Shown piece after piece: positions 47,962-60,373 of a DNA stretch of 64,000 nt (its first letter is position 1; each line of letters opens with the position of its first letter). This stretch comes from Polynucleobacter arcticus (GTDB taxonomy: Bacteria; Pseudomonadota; Gammaproteobacteria; Burkholderiales; Burkholderiaceae): positions 1,037,702 to 1,101,701 of the forward strand of contig NZ_CP028940.1 in assembly GCF_013307205.1 (NCBI RefSeq). The letters run 5' to 3'. The position numbers were made by a program, and so were the translations under genes. The notes beneath the pieces are model-generated. The model saw only the letters and a list, made by a program, of their open reading frames with translations. It had not been told where the DNA came from and did not search any database.

Positions 47962-48561
47962 ATGAAAATGAAATTCGCCCCAATTACCCTCGTCGTTGCC
48001 GCCTTGTTTGCAGGCCCAGCATTAGTAATGGCTCAGACCCCCGTTGCGGCAAATGCTGTTGTGGTTGATGCAGCAATGACGGACACTGTTTTCCAGCTTT
48101 ATGAGGGCACTGTTACTAAGATTGATAAGAAAACACGTACGATTTTCTTTCAAAACAATGATGGTGAATCTAAGTTTATTGCCGGCCCTGAGATCAAAAA
48201 CTTTGATCAGATTAAAAAAGGTGATCGCCTCAATGTGACCTATGAGCTTGCTGTTGCAATTGAGTTGATCAAAACCAAGAGCGATGGTATTCGCAGTAAA
48301 GTTGAAACATCATCAGAAGCGACTTCAAAAGCCGGTGAAAAGCCAACACGCACAATTAGCAATACCACCACTATCATCGCCGATATCGTTGCCGTGGATC
48401 GCGCTAAGAAGCTGGTTTCAGTTAAGGGTCCGAGCGGTAAGGTCACTGTAGTAACCGTGAAAAACCCACAGCTTTTAGCCGACGCAAATGTTGGCGAGCA
48501 GGTTAAGGTGATTTACTTTGATGCCATGGCTGCATCGATCACCACTCCGAAGAAGAAGTAG
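47962..48561 (+). CDS. Secreted protein with internal duplication, unrecognised
   Basis: 199 residues. AAGGA lies 6 bases before ATG 47962. Signal peptide 1-24 (ending VMAQTP). Two similar beta-rich units follow: about 48-106 (YEGTVTKIDKKTRTIFFQN, then GDRLNVTYELAVAIEL) and about 138-193 (IIADIVAVDRAKKLVSVKG, then GEQVKVIYFDAMAASI), separated by a Ser/Thr/Lys-rich linker. Each resembles a small beta-barrel of the DUF5666/OB type, but I cannot name a family. It may be expressed with the M48 protease gene 22 bp downstream. Periplasmic. Confidence 0.8.
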   Translation: MKMKFAPITLVVAALFAGPALVMAQTPVAANAVVVDAAMTDTVFQLYEGTVTKIDKKTRTIFFQNNDGESKFIAGPEIKNFDQIKKGDRLNVTYELAVAIELIKTKSDGIRSKVETSSEATSKAGEKPTRTISNTTTIIADIVAVDRAKKLVSVKGPSGKVTVVTVKNPQLLADANVGEQVKVIYFDAMAASITTPKKK

Positions 48562-48583
48562 CATCAAAAGAAATGTGCTGTAA

Positions 48584-49432
48584 ATGCAAGGGCTCAATAT
48601 AAGCTTCTTCAATACCAAGCTATTATTGCTTCTTGCATTTTCTACTCTCCTCTCGGCTTGTGCTAACACTACTCGCCCTGGGGCAGTTGGTGTCAATCGC
48701 TCTCAATTCATGATGATCTCTTCCGCTGAAGTTGATCGTCTCTCTACCGTTAGCTATAACGAACAAAATCAAAAAGCAAAAGAGAAAAATGTCTTGGTAA
48801 CATCGGGGCCGACTTTTGATCGACTTAAGACTATTGCTAATCGCTTAATTCCTCAAACTGAAGCGTTTCGTGACGATACAAAGCAATGGGACTGGCGTCT
48901 CACCTTAATAGATGCACCTGTTCTGAACGCGACTTGTGCGCCTGGCGGAAAGATTACCTTCTACACAGGAATCATTGAGCAACTGAATCTCAGTGATGAT
49001 GAGATTGCCGCCATTATGGGTCATGAAATTGCTCATGCCTTGCGAGAGCATGGTCGAGAACGGGTTTCACAGGCGATGGCTCAGAACCTGGTGGTAAATG
49101 TTGCCATGGCCGCAGCAGGTAGTTTCGGTTCGGTAGTTGGTGCAGCAAATCAAGTTGCTCACTATGTTCTCGTATTACCCAACTCAAGAGAGAATGAATC
49201 AGAGGCAGACGCCATTGGTTTGGAACTAGCAGCAAGAGCGGGGTACAACCCCATGGGTGCTATTACCGTTTGGGAAAAAATGATCAAGGCTACCAAAGGT
49301 AAGAGCTCCCCAGAGTTCTTATCAACCCACCCTTCTGGTGAAACCCGAATTGAGCAATTGTCTGCACTCATGCCGGCAGTAGAGCCACTGTACAAGGCGG
49401 CCCCAAAACCACCACCCACTAAGAAGCTGTAA
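48584..49432 (+). CDS. M48 family metalloprotease, lipoprotein
   Basis: 282 residues. Signal peptide with lipobox LSAC (about 22-25) indicates lipid anchoring. The zinc-site MGHEIAHALREHGRERVS (HExxH, about residues 145-162) and the third ligand in ENESEADAIGLELAARAGY (about 204) define M48. Similar outer-membrane LoiP/YcaL proteins degrade misfolded envelope proteins. Followed by a bidirectional terminator. Confidence 0.92.
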   Translation: MQGLNISFFNTKLLLLLAFSTLLSACANTTRPGAVGVNRSQFMMISSAEVDRLSTVSYNEQNQKAKEKNVLVTSGPTFDRLKTIANRLIPQTEAFRDDTKQWDWRLTLIDAPVLNATCAPGGKITFYTGIIEQLNLSDDEIAAIMGHEIAHALREHGRERVSQAMAQNLVVNVAMAAAGSFGSVVGAANQVAHYVLVLPNSRENESEADAIGLELAARAGYNPMGAITVWEKMIKATKGKSSPEFLSTHPSGETRIEQLSALMPAVEPLYKAAPKPPPTKKL

Positions 49433-49448
49433 AGAGAATCTGCAGGAA

Positions 49449-49480
49449 TAAAAAAAGCCCCTCAAAGAAGGGGCTTTTTA
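49449..49480. terminator. Bidirectional intrinsic terminator
   Basis: A-run at 49449-49456, stem AGCCCCT (49456-49462), loop CAAAGA, stem AGGGGCT (49469-49475), then T-run to 49479. Stem with T-run in both directions: ends the M48 gene on + and the tRNA transcript on -. Confidence 0.88.
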
Positions 49481-49488
49481 AACACTAC

Positions 49489-49565
49489 TGGCGGAGCGGA
49501 CGGGACTCGAACCCGCGACCCTCGGCGTGACAGGCCGATATTCTAACCAACTGAACTACCGCTCC
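49489..49565 (-). tRNA. tRNA-Asp (GTC)
   Basis: Read on the - strand: acceptor GGAGCGG pairs with CCGCTCC, anticodon loop CTGTCAC gives GTC, T-loop GGTTCGAGTC, and encoded CCA end (TGG at 49489-49491 on +). 77 nt. First of three tRNA genes counted from the terminator side. Confidence 0.96.
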
Positions 49566-49623
49566 AAGTACATCGATTGCTACTTGTGTCACAACTACTA
49601 CTTCTCACAACTAGCCAAAATTT

Positions 49624-49699
49624 TGGCGTCCCCAGGGGGATTCGAACCCCCGTACTCACCGTGAAAGGGTGATGTCCTAGGCCTCTAGACGATGGGGAC
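49624..49699 (-). tRNA. tRNA-Glu (TTC)
   Basis: Read on the - strand: acceptor GTCCCCA pairs with the TGGGGAC end, anticodon loop around CTTTCAC gives TTC, T-loop GGTTCGAATC, encoded CCA. 76 nt. Lies on the same strand as gltX, whose enzyme charges this tRNA. Confidence 0.96.
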
Positions 49700-49739
49700 T
49701 TGGACTACTACTAAAACTAATGCAGCTATCTTAAATGCT

Positions 49740-49815
<76 letters not shown>

Positions 49816-49858
49816 GTAATCTCATAAAACAACTACAAGACACTCAAAACAATCCAAG

Positions 49859-49888
49859 ATTTTATCCTATTTTTGTACCGAAGCGCAA
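49859..49888 (-). promoter_or_regulatory. Candidate promoter for the tRNA cluster
   Basis: On the - strand TTGCGC (49888-49883) and TAAAAT (49864-49859) are spaced 18 bp, resembling -35 and -10 boxes, about 44 bp before tRNA-Ala and just after the gltX stop. The -35 match is weak, so the tRNAs could also be read from gltX. Confidence 0.35.
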
Positions 49889-49896
49889 ATTCTGCA

Positions 49897-51291
49897 TCAG
49901 ACGACCTTGGAAAGCCTTTGTATAACCTCTTCCTTACCCAAAACAACCAAGACAGAATCAATCGCTGGCGTCTGGGTAGTGGCAAATAAAGCGTAGCGAA
50001 CAGGCATAGCTAATGCCGGCATTTTGATCTGATGCTTTGCTAATACTTCTTTAAAAACTGCGCCATAAGCCGACTTTGCATGATCCGATGATTGGATTGC
50101 AACTATCAAATCTTTTAATGCAGGAACAATTTCCGATGGAATATTGGCGGCGATATTTTCAGCGCTATGTGTAGGCGCTGGTAGGTAGAAAAGTTTTGCG
50201 CCTTCTGCGATTTCAATTAAGGTATTGGCACGATCTTTGAGGAGTGCAACGACCTCGACAAAGTTAGGACCCTTCTCTGTATCAATGCCTAGTTCATGGG
50301 CAAATGGTTTAGCGGCTTCGGCCAAAACCACAGAATCTGCATTCTGAATATATTGGTGGTTTAACCACAGCAATTTTTCAGGGTTGTGCTGTGCCGGAGA
50401 TCTTCCAAGACTAGCTAAGTCAAACCACCCTACAAACTGATCTTTAGTAAATATCTCAGCATCACCATGTGACCAACCTAATCTTGCAAGGTAATTCAAG
50501 ATTGCCTCTGGCAAGTACCCCGCCTTTTGATAATCGCGCACACTCATGGCACCATTACGCTTACTCATTTTTTCACCAGAATCATTGAGCACAGTGGGTA
50601 GGTGTGCATATACCGGTGGTGTGCCACCAAGCGCCTTCATGATGTTGATCTGACGGGGCGTATTGTTTACATGATCATCACCACGGATCACATGGGTGAT
50701 GGTCATATCCAAATCATCAACTACGACACAAAAGTTATAAGTTGGGGTGCCATCAGGGCGAGCGATGACTAGATCATCTAGCTCATCATTACTAATTTCA
50801 ATTTTGCCTTTAACGGCATCTTCCCAAATAACAGAACCACCGATCGGGTTCTTAAAGCGAATGACTGGTAAAACACCCTCGGGAACTGTCGGCAGCATTT
50901 TGCCAGGCTCGGGACGCCATAAACCGTTGTAGCGCGGCTTTTCTTTATTAGCCATCTGCTGATCACGTAGCTTGTTAAGCTCCTCTTCACTCATATAGCA
51001 GGGATAGGCTAGGCCAGCATCCAACATTTGCTTTACAACTTCACGATAACGATCGATACGCTGCATTTGGTAGATTGGGCCTTCGTCTAAATCCAAGCCA
51101 AGCCAAGCCATGCCTTCAATAATGACATCTACTGCTTCTTGAGTGGAACGCTCTACATCAGTATCTTCAATTCGTAGGATGAAGTCGCCCTGATTGTGAC
51201 GGGCAAACGCCCAGGGGTATAAGGCGCTGCGGAGGTTGCCCAAGTGAATAAAGCCCGTTGGACTGGGGGCGAAACGTGTACGTATATGCAT
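49897..51291 (-). CDS. gltX: Glutamyl-tRNA synthetase
   Basis: Charges tRNA-Glu. 464 residues, class I synthetase. [19 protein letters not shown] (HIGH-type motif, about 6-24) and [13 protein letters not shown] (KMSKS-type, about 239-251) are present, and the C-terminal anticodon-binding part is complete. No zinc-type Cys cluster. The tRNA-Glu gene lies downstream on the same strand. Confidence 0.96.
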   Translation of the reverse strand: MHIRTRFAPSPTGFIHLGNLRSALYPWAFARHNQGDFILRIEDTDVERSTQEAVDVIIEGMAWLGLDLDEGPIYQMQRIDRYREVVKQMLDAGLAYPCYMSEEELNKLRDQQMANKEKPRYNGLWRPEPGKMLPTVPEGVLPVIRFKNPIGGSVIWEDAVKGKIEISNDELDDLVIARPDGTPTYNFCVVVDDLDMTITHVIRGDDHVNNTPRQINIMKALGGTPPVYAHLPTVLNDSGEKMSKRNGAMSVRDYQKAGYLPEAILNYLARLGWSHGDAEIFTKDQFVGWFDLASLGRSPAQHNPEKLLWLNHQYIQNADSVVLAEAAKPFAHELGIDTEKGPNFVEVVALLKDRANTLIEIAEGAKLFYLPAPTHSAENIAANIPSEIVPALKDLIVAIQSSDHAKSAYGAVFKEVLAKHQIKMPALAMPVRYALFATTQTPAIDSVLVVLGKEEVIQRLSKVV

Positions 51292-51368
51292 AAATCACAT
51301 TATCTCAGGTTGGCTCTGAATTTTGCCATTTAGCACCCTCGCCCTCAAAAAAGTGGATACTTTCACTT

Positions 51369-52334
51369 ATGAATGAATTACTTGTATTTATCTGTGATGG
51401 CGCCCCGGTTCGAGGGGAAATTGTTTCCATTAGTAGTGCCTGGCAGGCTGTTTTAGAGCGCCGTAATGATCCACCTGCAGTTAAACGAATTCTTGGTGAC
51501 TTCGTTGGCGCCGCCACTCTGTTGAGCGCTAGCCTCAAATTTGATGGAACCTTGATTATTCAAGCTCAAAGTAAGGGCCCCATTCAGCTCCTCGTGGTCG
51601 AATGTAAATCTGACCTCACCATGCGGGCTACAGTAAAGCTATCGGTTGATGCCTCTACAATTCAACCGGATGCTACCTTAGGCGAATTGTTAGATGCAGA
51701 CAACACGGGCCGTCTCGTGATCACTCTTGACCCTTCTAACCGCGAGCCAGGCCAACCCCCTTACCAGGGCATAGTAGCCCTTCAGGAGCATCATGGCACG
51801 ATAGTCAGGCCGGTTACTAGTGCTGCGGAAGCAATTGCGCTTTATATGCAAAACTCCGAACAACTCGATACCCGAATTTGGCTTGCCTCGAACGATACGC
51901 ATGTGGGCGGCCTTCTTTTGCAACGCCTACCGGATTCTGGTGGCCATGCCCATCTGGACCCTCAACTTGCCGCCGAGGGTTGGTCGCGTATTCAGACGCT
52001 TGGTGAAACCATCACCAATGAAGAGTTACTCACGCTTTCCCCGGAAACCATCTTGCGCCGCCTCTTTTTGGAGGAATCCGCTGAAAATGGCGTACGCAGC
52101 TTCCCTGCCCGTCCTATCCAATTTTCATGCCGTTGTTCACGGACCAAGGTTGCTGATGTATTGAGGATGCTAGGCGAAGAAGAGGTAGAAAGTATTCTTG
52201 CTGAGCAGGGTGTTGTTGAGACTGAATGTGATTTCTGTTCAAAAGCCTACCGCTTCGATGCTGTGGATTGCAGACAAGTATTCAAAACGGATCTTTTAGC
52301 AGATGCAACTAGACCACCATCTAGCGGGCATTAA
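51369..52334 (+). CDS. hslO: Redox-regulated chaperone Hsp33
   Basis: Holdase activated by oxidation. 321 residues. The C-terminal zinc switch has FSCRCSRTKV (CxC, about 252-261) and ETECDFCSKAYRF (CxxC, about 288-300). N-terminal PVRGEIVSIS and LGDFVGAATLLSASLKFDG match the family. No clear ribosome site; the ATG follows an AAGTG/CACTT inverted repeat at 51351-51368. Convergent with ftsB. Confidence 0.94.
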   Translation: MNELLVFICDGAPVRGEIVSISSAWQAVLERRNDPPAVKRILGDFVGAATLLSASLKFDGTLIIQAQSKGPIQLLVVECKSDLTMRATVKLSVDASTIQPDATLGELLDADNTGRLVITLDPSNREPGQPPYQGIVALQEHHGTIVRPVTSAAEAIALYMQNSEQLDTRIWLASNDTHVGGLLLQRLPDSGGHAHLDPQLAAEGWSRIQTLGETITNEELLTLSPETILRRLFLEESAENGVRSFPARPIQFSCRCSRTKVADVLRMLGEEEVESILAEQGVVETECDFCSKAYRFDAVDCRQVFKTDLLADATRPPSSGH

Positions 52335-52344
52335 ATAGTACTTA

Positions 52345-52671
52345 TTATTGCTTAGTAGTTTCAGGCTTAACGCCGTCAGATGTATTTGTGGTCGGCTTTT
52401 CACTTGGTAATATCTGCACAAAGAATTCACCTTCTTTGATCATGCCATGCTCGATGCGAGCACGCTCTTCTATTGCTCGGGTACCATCTTTCAGATCTTT
52501 GACATCGCCGGTTAACTTTGCGTTGCGCAAGCTCAGCAGGCTATTTTTAGCCTGCTGTAACTCAAGTTGTTTCTCCATCTCGTAGACTTTAAGCCAGCCA
52601 CCCTTGCCCAACCACAATGGATACTGTATCGCGATGAGCAATAGCAGCATAGAGTAGATAACGATACGCAT
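52345..52671 (-). CDS. ftsB: Cell division protein FtsB
   Basis: 108-residue bitopic membrane protein: one N-terminal helix (about 3-19, [20 protein letters not shown]), then a coiled coil (about 28-65) and the family end [20 protein letters not shown]. Bridges FtsL and FtsQ at the septum. It follows eno by 21 bp, the common eno-ftsB pair. A Ser/Thr/Glu tail of about 15 residues is variable. Confidence 0.93.
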   Translation of the reverse strand: MRIVIYSMLLLLIAIQYPLWLGKGGWLKVYEMEKQLELQQAKNSLLSLRNAKLTGDVKDLKDGTRAIEERARIEHGMIKEGEFFVQILPSEKPTTNTSDGVKPETTKQ

Positions 52672-52692
52672 AATCTAAAAGATGGCGATCAG

Positions 52693-54012
<1,320 letters not shown>

Positions 54013-54876
54013 TTACTTAAAACTGTCTTCTAAAAATGATCCTGATTTTTTAACAACTGAATCAATTGCCACCAAAGATTCAAGTAGTTCTTTCATGCGA
54101 TTCAATGGCACCGCATTAGGACCATCTGAAAGTGCCTTGGAAGGATCTGGGTGCGTCTCCATAAACAAGCCACTAATTCCTACTGCCACAGCAGCACGGG
54201 CCAGAACCGGGACAAACTCTCGCTGTCCCCCACTCGCAATACCTTGGCCGCCAGGAAGCTGAACGGAGTGGGTGGCATCAAAAACGACGGGGGCCTTAGC
54301 TTCTCGCAAAATTGCTAGGCTACGCATATCTGAAACTAAGTTGTTGTACCCAAATGAAGCGCCACGCTCGCAAACCATGAATTGATCCGGAATATGGGCT
54401 TCGGCAGCGGCTGCACGTGCTTTGTCGATTACATTGAGCATTTCATATGGGGATAAAAACTGACCTTTTTTGAAATTCACTGGCTTACCACTTTGTGCGC
54501 AAGCCCTGATGAAATCAGTTTGTCTACATAAGAATGCTGGCGTTTGAAGTACATCTACTACTTTAGAGACTGGTGCAATTTCACTAATGTCGTGAATATC
54601 AGTCAACACGGGTACACCAATATCGCGTTTAACGCGTGCCAGAATTTCCAGCCCTTTTTCCATGCCTAGACCACGAAAAGAAGTCCCTGATGAACGATTG
54701 GCTTTATCAAAAGATGATTTGTAGATAAACGGGATGCCTAGTGAGCTAGTCATTTCTTTAAGCTCGCCTGCAATATCCAAGGCAGATTGCTCAGACTCAA
54801 TAACGCAAGGTCCCGCAATCAAAAAGAAACGGTGATTTAATCCGACATCAAAACCACACAGCTTAAATGCACTCAT
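54013..54876 (-). CDS. kdsA: 3-deoxy-D-manno-octulosonate-8-phosphate synthase
   Basis: Condenses arabinose 5-phosphate and phosphoenolpyruvate for Kdo, so the cell makes lipopolysaccharide. 287 residues. [12 protein letters not shown] (about 18-29), [20 protein letters not shown] and [14 protein letters not shown] are catalytic signatures. AGGAG precedes the ATG. 9 bp after pyrG, a conserved link. Confidence 0.96.
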   Translation of the reverse strand: MSAFKLCGFDVGLNHRFFLIAGPCVIESEQSALDIAGELKEMTSSLGIPFIYKSSFDKANRSSGTSFRGLGMEKGLEILARVKRDIGVPVLTDIHDISEIAPVSKVVDVLQTPAFLCRQTDFIRACAQSGKPVNFKKGQFLSPYEMLNVIDKARAAAAEAHIPDQFMVCERGASFGYNNLVSDMRSLAILREAKAPVVFDATHSVQLPGGQGIASGGQREFVPVLARAAVAVGISGLFMETHPDPSKALSDGPNAVPLNRMKELLESLVAIDSVVKKSGSFLEDSFK

Positions 54877-54885
54877 ATCAATCTC

Positions 54886-56550
<1,665 letters not shown>

Positions 56551-56792
56551 TTAAGCTCTGTTGGAAAAAGTAATTATAACGATAGCGACTGTGTAATCAA
56601 AAAATCTTCCGCCCTCTCAATGACACAAAGGCTGCGCTGGGTTGTTCTTGATTGTGAGACCCTATTTTTTATCTTTTGTAATTATGGAAGACCTTTCCCA
56701 GAAGAGCTCACTCAAAAGTAAGGCTCTCTTTCCCCTGCTTACAGAACACAATAAATCGAAAAATTGACATTAGAATCAACTAAATAACTTGT

Positions 56793-56815
56793 AAATGCTT
56801 AAATTTTAAGCATTT
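56793..56815. promoter_or_regulatory. 23-bp perfect inverted repeat upstream of acnB
   Basis: AAATGCTTAAA (56793-56803) and TTTAAGCATTT (56805-56815) are exact reverse complements around one base, a strong operator-like element. Ends 120 bp before the acnB start. Binding protein unknown. Confidence 0.6.
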
Positions 56816-56835
56816 TGGAGTATTTTGATAATTAA

Positions 56836-56849
56836 GTCTTATATAAGAC
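56836..56849. promoter_or_regulatory. GTCTTATATAAGAC palindrome upstream of acnB
   Basis: A perfect 14-bp palindrome with GT and AC ends and central TA, resembling GntR/HutC-type operator symmetry. It contains TATATA, so it may overlap a -10 box. Located 86 bp before the acnB start. Could be bound by the TCA-linked GntR protein encoded at the left end, but no copy lies near sdhC here. Confidence 0.55.
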
Positions 56850-56934
56850 ATGAATTAGGAATTACAATAGGAATCTAGGGGACAACACCCTGCTTAGCCT
56901 TACTGTTGATAACTCTTACCCAATAGGAAACACG

Positions 56935-59520
56935 ATGCTAGAAGCTTACAACGCCCAAGTTGCTGAACGCGCAGCCCTAGGAATTCCAGCCCTGCCCCTG
57001 ACAAAAGATCAAACTGCCGAGTTGGTTGGTTTGCTCAAAAATCCTCCAAAAGGTAAAGAGGCGGAGCTAGTTGAGCTCATAACAAATCGCGTACCTGCTG
57101 GCGTTGATGAGGCAGCTAAAGTAAAGGCGGAATTTTTAGATGCCGTTGCCAAAGGGCTTGAGAAATCCCCTCTGATTTCACGCATCAAAGCAACTGAGCT
57201 CCTAGGAACCATGCTTGGTGGTTACAACATTAAGCCTTTGGTTGAGTTATTGACCGATGCTGAGTGTGCTGCGGCTGCCGCTGCAGCTCTCAAGAAAACC
57301 CTGCTGATGTTTGATTATTTCCATGATGTTCAAGAATTGGCAGAAAAAGGAAATGCTGAAGCTAAGGGCGTTCTACAAAGCTGGGCTGATGCTGAGTGGT
57401 TTACCAGTCGCCCTGCCGTTCCAGAAAGCATGAAGCTCACTGTTTTCAAAGTTACTGGCGAAACCAATACTGACGATCTGTCTCCAGCCCCTGATGCTTG
57501 GAGCCGTCCAGATATTCCATTACATGCGACCATCATGTTGAAAAATCCCCGTCCAGGTATAGAACCAGACGAGGTAGGTATTCGTGGCCCAATGAAACAA
57601 ATTGAAGTACTGCAGAAAAAAGGCAATCAAATTGCTTACGTAGGTGACGTAGTTGGAACCGGATCTTCACGCAAGTCTGCGACGAATTCAGTACTCTGGT
57701 GGACCGGTCAAGATATTCCCTTCGTTCCAAACAAGCGTTTTGGTGGTGTTTGCTTAGGTACGAAAATTGCCCCAATTTTCTTTAACACCATGGAAGATGC
57801 TGGCGCACTGCCTATTGAGCTAGATGTCTCCGATATGAATATGGGCGATGAAATTGAGTTGCGCCCATTCGAAGGCAAGGCCTTTAAAAATGGTAAAGAA
57901 ATTGCATCCTTTTCCCTGAAGTCTCCAGTCATTCTCGATGAAGTGCAAGCTGGTGGACGTATTCCTTTGATCGTAGGTCGAGGACTCACTGCAAAAGCAC
58001 GCGCTGCACTGGGTTTACCTGCATCAACAGTATTCAGAATTCCGGTCAGCCCTCCAGATAATAAAAAAGGTTTCAGCTTGGCTCAGAAAATGGTGGGTCG
58101 CGCTTGTGGTCTACCAGAGGGTCAAGGCGTTCGCCCGGGCACTTACTGTGAGCCACACATGACAACTGTAGGCTCGCAAGATACTACCGGCCCAATGACG
58201 CGCGATGAATTAAAAGACCTCGCTTGCCTAGGCTTCTCCGCTGATTTAGTAATGCAGTCCTTCTGTCATACCTCTGCTTATCCAAAGCCGGTAGACATTC
58301 GCACACACCATGAATTACCAGCCTTTATGACCAACCGTGGTGGCGTTTCATTGCGCCCAGGTGATGGCGTGATTCATAGTTGGCTAAATCGCTTGCTAAT
58401 GCCTGATACTTGCGGCACTGGTGGAGATAGCCACACCCGTTTTCCAATCGGAATCTCATTCCCTGCGGGTTCAGGCTTAGTTGCCTTCGCAGCCGCTACC
58501 GGTGTGATGCCATTGGATATGCCAGAGTCCGTATTGATTCGCTTTAAAGGCAAGATGCAACCTGGCATTACTTTGCGCGATATGGTTAATGCAATTCCCC
58601 TGTACGCAATCAAAAAAGGTTTATTGACTGTTGAGAAACAGGGCAAGAAAAATATTTTCTCTGGCCGCATTTTAGAGATCGAAGGTTTGCCTGATCTAAA
58701 AGTTGAGCAAGCATTTGAATTGTCTGATGCCTCTGCTGAACGCTCTGCCGGTGGTTGCGCAGTGCAACTAAGCAAGGAGCCAATCATTGAATATATGCGC
58801 TCTAACATTACTTTAATGAAGTGGATGATCGCTAATGGCTACGAAGATAGGCGTACTTTAGGTCGCCGCATCAAGGCAATGGAAGCATGGATTGCTAAGC
58901 CTGAATTACTCAAGGCTGACGCCAATGCTGACTATGCTGAAATCATCGAAATTGATATGGATGATATTAAGGAGCCGATTTTGGCTTGTCCTAACGATCC
59001 AGATGATGTGAAATTCTTGTCCGAAGTTTCTGGTGAGAAAATTGATGAAGTATTTATTGGCTCTTGCATGACCAATATTGGCCACTTCCGTGCTGCCGGC
59101 AAGGTTCTTGAAGGCAAAACAGATATGCCGACGCGTTTGTGGATTGCCCCTCCAACCAAAATGGATCAAATGATTTTGACTGAAGAGGGTTACTACGGCA
59201 TCTTAGGTCGTACGGGCGCCCGCATGGAAACCCCAGGTTGCTCACTTTGTATGGGTAATCAGGCGCAGATCCGCAAAGGCTCTACTGCCGTTTCAACATC
59301 CACACGCAATTTCCCCAACCGCTTAGGTATTGATACACGAGTTTATTTGGCTTCTGCTGAACTTTCTGCGGTTGCAGCACTCTTAGGTCGCTTACCTACC
59401 CCGAAGGAATACTTCGAACAAGTGGAGTCATTGAATGCTAAAGCTGGTGAAGTTTATAAATATATGAACTTCGACAAGATTAAGTCATTCAGTGATGTTG
59501 CTGATACCGTAACAATCTAA
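56935..59520 (+). CDS. acnB: Aconitate hydratase B
   Basis: Interconverts citrate and isocitrate in the TCA cycle; members of this family also handle 2-methylisocitrate. 861 residues, the AcnB order: N-terminal HEAT-like domain (about 1-160), swivel domain with [17 protein letters not shown] (about 239-255), then the Fe-S catalytic domains with [27 protein letters not shown] (about 705) and [10 protein letters not shown] (about 770) as cluster ligands. AGGAAA precedes ATG 56935. Single gene followed by a strong terminator. Confidence 0.97.
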   Translation: MLEAYNAQVAERAALGIPALPLTKDQTAELVGLLKNPPKGKEAELVELITNRVPAGVDEAAKVKAEFLDAVAKGLEKSPLISRIKATELLGTMLGGYNIKPLVELLTDAECAAAAAAALKKTLLMFDYFHDVQELAEKGNAEAKGVLQSWADAEWFTSRPAVPESMKLTVFKVTGETNTDDLSPAPDAWSRPDIPLHATIMLKNPRPGIEPDEVGIRGPMKQIEVLQKKGNQIAYVGDVVGTGSSRKSATNSVLWWTGQDIPFVPNKRFGGVCLGTKIAPIFFNTMEDAGALPIELDVSDMNMGDEIELRPFEGKAFKNGKEIASFSLKSPVILDEVQAGGRIPLIVGRGLTAKARAALGLPASTVFRIPVSPPDNKKGFSLAQKMVGRACGLPEGQGVRPGTYCEPHMTTVGSQDTTGPMTRDELKDLACLGFSADLVMQSFCHTSAYPKPVDIRTHHELPAFMTNRGGVSLRPGDGVIHSWLNRLLMPDTCGTGGDSHTRFPIGISFPAGSGLVAFAAATGVMPLDMPESVLIRFKGKMQPGITLRDMVNAIPLYAIKKGLLTVEKQGKKNIFSGRILEIEGLPDLKVEQAFELSDASAERSAGGCAVQLSKEPIIEYMRSNITLMKWMIANGYEDRRTLGRRIKAMEAWIAKPELLKADANADYAEIIEIDMDDIKEPILACPNDPDDVKFLSEVSGEKIDEVFIGSCMTNIGHFRAAGKVLEGKTDMPTRLWIAPPTKMDQMILTEEGYYGILGRTGARMETPGCSLCMGNQAQIRKGSTAVSTSTRNFPNRLGIDTRVYLASAELSAVAALLGRLPTPKEYFEQVESLNAKAGEVYKYMNFDKIKSFSDVADTVTI

Positions 59521-59549
59521 GTCTCAATCAACCCAAAATATTGGGAAGC

Positions 59550-59577
59550 AAAAAGGCGATCAGTTGATCGCCTTTTT
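59550..59577. terminator. Bidirectional terminator between acnB and the spermidine-synthase-like gene
   Basis: AAAAAGGCGATCA (59550-59562), two-base loop, TGATCGCCTTTTT (59565-59577): perfect 13-bp inverted repeat with A-run and T-run. Serves both convergent genes. A smaller CCCAA/TTGGG hairpin precedes it at 59532-59545. Confidence 0.92.
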
Positions 59578-59593
59578 CTTATCTTTATTTTTA

Positions 59594-60370
59594 TTAAATG
59601 AACAATTTATTTTCTTGATTGGCGTTTTCGCGATTTAGGCCAGAAGCCCACGAATTGGTGGGCAAACCCGTCTTCTCTTGAATGAGCTTAGCGCGTTTAG
59701 ACACTTCTTTCCACTCCACATCTAATTGCGGACCTTTGAAAGCCATCGCTACAACATTGCAATCATGAGACTCCGGGAACAAGAGCACTCGATTATCAAA
59801 AGCCTCGCAAATATTATTCAAATTGAGATCAAAGCTCTTGTGCCGCGAAAACAGATTCACCGTCAATACGCCAGGCGACTTCAAAACATCCCGGCAGCCT
59901 TTGTAAAAGTCTAGCGAGCTTGCGGCAGGGCCATCACAAATAGCGTCGTACAAATCGACTTGGATGGCGTCAAAATGATTTTGATACTGAGCGTTTTGAA
60001 CAAACGTCTTAGCATCTATCTGCAGAGTCTTCAGACGACGATCATCATTTGGAGTAGAGAACATGCTCCGAGCAGAAACAATCACAGCGGGATTGAGTTC
60101 AACTACTGTCGTTTTTACTGCTGGGCAATAGCGATGGGTAAACTTCGTTAAGGCACCAGTTCCGAGACCCAGTTGCGCAATGCACATCCCTGGCTTAGTT
60201 TCTAGAAATAGGAGCCATGCCATCATCTGTTGGTTGTATTCAAGATAAATCTCATCGGGATCCCGAATGCGCATAGCGCCTTGAATCAGCTCACTACCAA
60301 AATGAAGGTAGCGAATACCCCCACTCTCAGAAAATGTGACTGGCTCCATGACCAATGATGCATCTGGCAT
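59594..60370 (-). CDS. Spermidine-synthase-like protein
   Basis: 258 residues of the polyamine synthase methyltransferase fold. CIAQLGLGTGALTKF (about 63-77, cofactor loop), VVELNPAVIVSAR (acidic residue binding the cofactor ribose), and IQVDLYDAICDG near residue 140 in place of the usual DxxDP motif. The changed active-site motif makes true aminopropyl transfer uncertain. Begins 3 bp after purL on the same strand. Confidence 0.8.
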   Translation of the reverse strand: MPDASLVMEPVTFSESGGIRYLHFGSELIQGAMRIRDPDEIYLEYNQQMMAWLLFLETKPGMCIAQLGLGTGALTKFTHRYCPAVKTTVVELNPAVIVSARSMFSTPNDDRRLKTLQIDAKTFVQNAQYQNHFDAIQVDLYDAICDGPAASSLDFYKGCRDVLKSPGVLTVNLFSRHKSFDLNLNNICEAFDNRVLLFPESHDCNVVAMAFKGPQLDVEWKEVSKRAKLIQEKTGLPTNSWASGLNRENANQENKLFI

Positions 60371-60373
60371 GAA

